Part shown: piece after piece, positions 61,295-64,000 of the stretch
Numbering within the stretch: the stretch's first letter is position 1
How the letters are laid out: each line of letters opens with the position of its first letter
Assembly (NCBI RefSeq): GCF_013369385.1
Contig: NZ_SZTO01000003.1
Coordinates: 248,001-312,000 of the forward strand
DNA length: 64,000 nucleotides
Origin: Vibrio sp. 05-20-BW147
GTDB lineage: Bacteria > Pseudomonadota > Gammaproteobacteria > Enterobacterales > Vibrionaceae
Direction of reading: 5' to 3'
Notes under the pieces: model-generated
Seen by the model: only the letters and a program-made list of their open reading frames with translations
What the model was told of the DNA's origin: nothing
Database searches by the model: none
Made by a program: the position numbers and the translations under genes

Positions 61295-62431
61295 CTAAAA
61301 ACAGTATTTGCGCATTGCTTTACTGAGCACGTCAATCGTCGGGTCGATAAAGTCAAACGCCAAGAACTCATCGGGTTGGTGAGCTTGGTCGATAGAGCCT
61401 GGGCCCAGCACCAGTGTGGGGCAGAGCTGCTGCAAAAATGGCGCTTCGGTACAGTAGTTCACGGTTTGTGATGGTGTACCACAGAGATCTTCTATGCCAT
61501 GAATAAATGGATGATCATGTTGGCACTCGTAACCAGGGATTGGCTCGTGCAGCGGTACGATCTCAATCCGTCCCGGCCATTTTGCTTGCACCTCTTTGAG
61601 TGCCCCACGCAGCAGATTATCCAAACCGTCGAGACTAATGCCAGGCAGCGGTCTGACGTCATAATGCAATTCACAGCAACCGCAGATGCGGTTGGCACTA
61701 TCGCCCCCATGAATATGGCCAAGATTCAGTGTTGGAGAAGGGATCGCAAACCCAGGGTTATGATACTGTTTGATTAACGTATCACGCAGTTGCATCAGCG
61801 CGAACAGGACTTCATGCATGATCTCGATGGCATTGACCCCTAATGATGGATCAGAGGAGTGGCCCGATTTCCCTGTGACTCGCACGACATTAGCGACATG
61901 GCCTTTGTGCCCACGAACGGGCACTAAACTCGTTGGCTCACCAATGATGCAGTAGTCAGGTTTAAAGGGGGTATGCGCACTAAAGTGGCGCGCACCGAGC
62001 ATGGTGGTCTCTTCATCACAGGTCGCCAGCACATAAAGGGGTTTATTTTGTCCTTTCCAATCCATGCGTTTGGCGGCTTCATAAATAAAAGCAAAAAAGC
62101 CTTTCATGTCGGCGGTGCCCAAACCATAGAACTTGTTGTCTTTCTCAGTGAGTTGGTGAGGGTCAAAGCTCCAGCGGCCTTGATCAAAAGGCACCGTATC
62201 ACTGTGTCCTGCCAGCAGTAGTCCGCCCTCTCCCTGACCTTTCTGTGCCAATAAATTGTATTTACCTGGTTCGACTTCGGTTACATCCACATCAAAGCCC
62301 AACGCGGCAAACCAGTCGGAGAGCTTTTCGATCACCGCTTGGTTGCCTTGGTCCCAACTTGGGTCGCTAGAGCTGATGGATGAGGTGGAAATTAAGCCAC
62401 GGTAAACATCAAGAAAACTCGGTAATTGCAT
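61295..62431 (-). CDS. argE: Acetylornithine deacetylase ArgE
   Basis: A 378-residue M20-family metallohydrolase that releases ornithine from N-acetylornithine in the linear arginine pathway. Zinc-binding motifs are [11 protein letters not shown] (H76, D78), [23 protein letters not shown] with the general-base glutamate, and the late [15 protein letters not shown]. It is divergent from argCB, and the shared region carries ARG boxes. Confidence 0.96.
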   Translation of the reverse strand: MQLPSFLDVYRGLISTSSISSSDPSWDQGNQAVIEKLSDWFAALGFDVDVTEVEPGKYNLLAQKGQGEGGLLLAGHSDTVPFDQGRWSFDPHQLTEKDNKFYGLGTADMKGFFAFIYEAAKRMDWKGQNKPLYVLATCDEETTMLGARHFSAHTPFKPDYCIIGEPTSLVPVRGHKGHVANVVRVTGKSGHSSDPSLGVNAIEIMHEVLFALMQLRDTLIKQYHNPGFAIPSPTLNLGHIHGGDSANRICGCCELHYDVRPLPGISLDGLDNLLRGALKEVQAKWPGRIEIVPLHEPIPGYECQHDHPFIHGIEDLCGTPSQTVNYCTEAPFLQQLCPTLVLGPGSIDQAHQPDEFLAFDFIDPTIDVLSKAMRKYCF

Positions 62432-62476
62432 AGATTATTCACTTCCCCTGTTGACAGTTGGGTAACAAAAAGGTAA

Positions 62477-62515
62477 AACACATATTAACTCATATTTAAT
62501 GAATAAAAAATCAAT
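62477..62515. promoter_or_regulatory. Tandem ARG boxes between argE and argC
   Basis: Two 18-bp boxes separated by the standard 3 bp: 62477-62494 (AACACATATTAACTCATA) and 62498-62515 (AATGAATAAAAAATCAAT). The second matches the E. coli ARG-box consensus at all but one specified position, the first at about three quarters. A further half-site ATGAATA lies at 62534-62540. ArgR, encoded in this window, should repress both divergent units when arginine is present. Confidence 0.88.
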
Positions 62516-62578
62516 ATAAAGCAAATTTTAAATATGAATAGTCACTTTTACACTTTCTAAGTTTACGGATGTACTGAG

Positions 62579-63583
62579 ATGTTAAAAACCACAATCATAG
62601 GTGCCAGCGGTTACACAGGCGCTGAGTTGGCACTGATGGTAGAGAAACACCCTGAGCTCACGCTAGCAGGTTTGTATGTATCCGCCAATAGCAGTGATGC
62701 CGGCAAGTGTATTTCTCAACTGCATGGCAAACTCGCGGGTGTGATTGAAATGCCCGTGTTGCCGCTAACGGATCCGCTCGGGGTAGCCCAAGACTCTGAT
62801 GTGATTTTTTTGGCGACGGCACATGAAGTCAGCCATGACCTTGCTCCGCTCTTTTTGCAGCAAGGTTGTCAGGTGTTTGATCTCTCAGGTGCATTCCGTG
62901 TGAAAGGCGATGATTTCTATACTCAGTTTTACGGTTTTGCACACCAGCACAGTGAGTGGTTGGACAAAGCGGCATATGGTTTGGCTGAGTGGAATGAAGA
63001 AGCCATTAAAGCCAGTCAATTGGTGGCGGTTGCTGGGTGTTACACCACTGCGGCACAATTGGCAATTAAGCCGCTGCTGGTCTCTCAGTTAGTGGATACC
63101 AATCAATGGCCAGTGATTAATGCAACCAGTGGTGTTTCTGGTGCAGGTCGCAAAGCGTCGATGACCAATAGCTTTTGTGAAGTCAGCTTACAACCTTATG
63201 GCATTTTTAATCACAGACACCAACCGGAAATCGTTCACCATCTTGGTTGTGATGTGATCTTCACGCCTCACCTTGGCAACTTCAAACGTGGCATTTTGGC
63301 GACGATTACTATGAAGTTGCAGGATGGTGTGACGAAAGAACAAGTCGCGCACGCTTTTGCGCAAGCCTATGACAGAAAACCTGCGGTGCGCCTTAAAGGG
63401 GATGTTATCCCACGCATTCAGGATGTCGAATTTACCCCATTCTGCGATCTTGGCTGGAAGGTTCAAGGTCAACACATCATCGTGATTTCGGCCATTGATA
63501 ACCTATTAAAAGGGGCATCGAGCCAAGCGATGCAGTGCCTAAATATTCATTACGGTTTTTCACCACTAACAGCCTTGCTGTAA
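62579..63583 (+). CDS. argC: N-acetyl-gamma-glutamyl-phosphate reductase ArgC
   Basis: A 334-residue NADPH-dependent reductase, the third step of arginine synthesis. The nucleotide-binding motif is [10 protein letters not shown] (8-17); the active-site cysteine is C154 in VAGCYTTA; a histidine in [10 protein letters not shown] supports catalysis. The ribosome binding site is weak (CTGAG). argB follows after 22 bp in the usual argCBGH order. Confidence 0.96.
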   Translation: MLKTTIIGASGYTGAELALMVEKHPELTLAGLYVSANSSDAGKCISQLHGKLAGVIEMPVLPLTDPLGVAQDSDVIFLATAHEVSHDLAPLFLQQGCQVFDLSGAFRVKGDDFYTQFYGFAHQHSEWLDKAAYGLAEWNEEAIKASQLVAVAGCYTTAAQLAIKPLLVSQLVDTNQWPVINATSGVSGAGRKASMTNSFCEVSLQPYGIFNHRHQPEIVHHLGCDVIFTPHLGNFKRGILATITMKLQDGVTKEQVAHAFAQAYDRKPAVRLKGDVIPRIQDVEFTPFCDLGWKVQGQHIIVISAIDNLLKGASSQAMQCLNIHYGFSPLTALL

Positions 63584-63605
63584 CGCTTTGGGTAAGGAAA
63601 AGAAG

Positions 63606-64000
63606 ATGACACAACCAAGCTTAAATCCTCTTGTAATCAAATTAGGTGGTGCGGCGCTATCGTGCAGCCAAACCTTGAGCCAACTATTTGGAGCCATTGC
63701 CAGCTACCAACAAAAAGAGCAGCGACAAATCGTGATTGTGCACGGTGGCGGTTACCTAGTGGATGAGCTGATGGAAAAGTTACAACTTCCGACAGTGAAG
63801 AAAAACGGTTTACGTGTAACACCTTACGATCAAATTCCGCTGATTGCAGGCGCGCTCGCAGGGACTGCGAACAAATTGCTACAAGGACAAGCGATGGCGG
63901 ATGGTCTGAATGCCATTGGATTAAGCCTTGCCGACGGTGGCTTATGTCAGGTTGAAGAGTTGGATCCAGAGCTCGGAGCGGTAGGCAAAGCGACGCCTGG
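63606..64000 (+). CDS. argB: Acetylglutamate kinase ArgB, N-terminal part
   Basis: The gene starts at ATG 63606 with GGAAAAGAAG upstream and runs off the right end of the window after about 131 codons, roughly half of the family's length. KLGGAAL (about 12-18), [13 protein letters not shown] with the G-G-G phosphate loop, and [18 protein letters not shown] identify it. It phosphorylates N-acetylglutamate, the second step of arginine synthesis. Confidence 0.95.
   Translation, partial: MTQPSLNPLVIKLGGAALSCSQTLSQLFGAIASYQQKEQRQIVIVHGGGYLVDELMEKLQLPTVKKNGLRVTPYDQIPLIAGALAGTANKLLQGQAMADGLNAIGLSLADGGLCQVEELDPELGAVGKATP

Overview
The window is a 64 kb stretch of core chromosome from a Vibrio, most likely the larger chromosome. 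Nearly every gene has a close match in order and length to the Vibrio and E. coli core. The genus call rests on AphA (the quorum-sensing and virulence regulator typical of vibrios), the argR-mdh, ispB-rplU-rpmA-cgtA and yjjPB-folA-apaHG-rsmA-pdxA-surA-lptD neighbourhoods, and moderate GC content. A species such as V. vulnificus is plausible but cannot be proved from the sequence alone. There are no insertion sequences, prophages, CRISPR arrays or resistance genes, and no obviously foreign island.

Layout. 1-1050: the end of pgsA, then a tRNA operon (Cys, Gly and three initiator fMet copies). 1050-1620: a non-coding, AT-rich stretch with consensus DnaA boxes. 1.6-12 kb: queG (minus) facing the tsaE-amiB-mutL-miaA-hfq-hflX-hflK-hflC superoperon. 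12-21 kb: a DUF2799 lipoprotein, ppa, fbp, mpl, ubiX, a TPP riboswitch with thiBPQ, and yjgA (darP). 21-32 kb: pmbA, mgtE, then on the minus strand yrbG-kdsD-kdsC-lptC-lptA-lptB-rpoN-hpf-ptsN-rapZ-npr. 32-37.6 kb: mlaFEDCB-ibaG-murA and a PlsC-like acyltransferase. 37.7-42 kb: a TAXI-type TRAP transporter with a universal stress protein. 42.3-46 kb: argR, mdh, ispB, rplU, rpmA. 46-56 kb: cgtA, yjjPB, folA, then the lptD-surA-pdxA-rsmA-apaG-apaH operon. 56-64 kb: djlA, aphA, ppc, and the divergent argE / argCB genes, with argB cut by the window end.

The genes combine several envelope systems: LPS transport and Kdo synthesis (lptABC, lptD, kdsCD, surA), phospholipid retrograde transport (mla), and peptidoglycan synthesis, recycling and cleavage (murA, mpl, amiB). 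They are interleaved with tRNA modification (queG, tsaE, miaA), ribosome biogenesis (hflX, cgtA, yjgA, rsmA, rplU, rpmA) and global regulators (hfq, rpoN, PTS-Ntr, argR, aphA). Arginine control appears twice: argR with its own ARG-box-like region, and tandem ARG boxes between argE and argC.

The least explained sequence is small and non-coding or very short. It comprises a 14-copy 8-bp TAGTTTKC tandem array that supplies the stop codons of both folA and apaH; a 40-codon ORF with a good ribosome binding site between argR and mdh, whose stop codon lies in a perfect FNR box; a pair of inverted consensus DnaA boxes downstream of the tRNA operon; covarying hairpins between the tRNA-fMet copies; and three inverted repeats in the long aphA upstream region. 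No large undescribed system was found.
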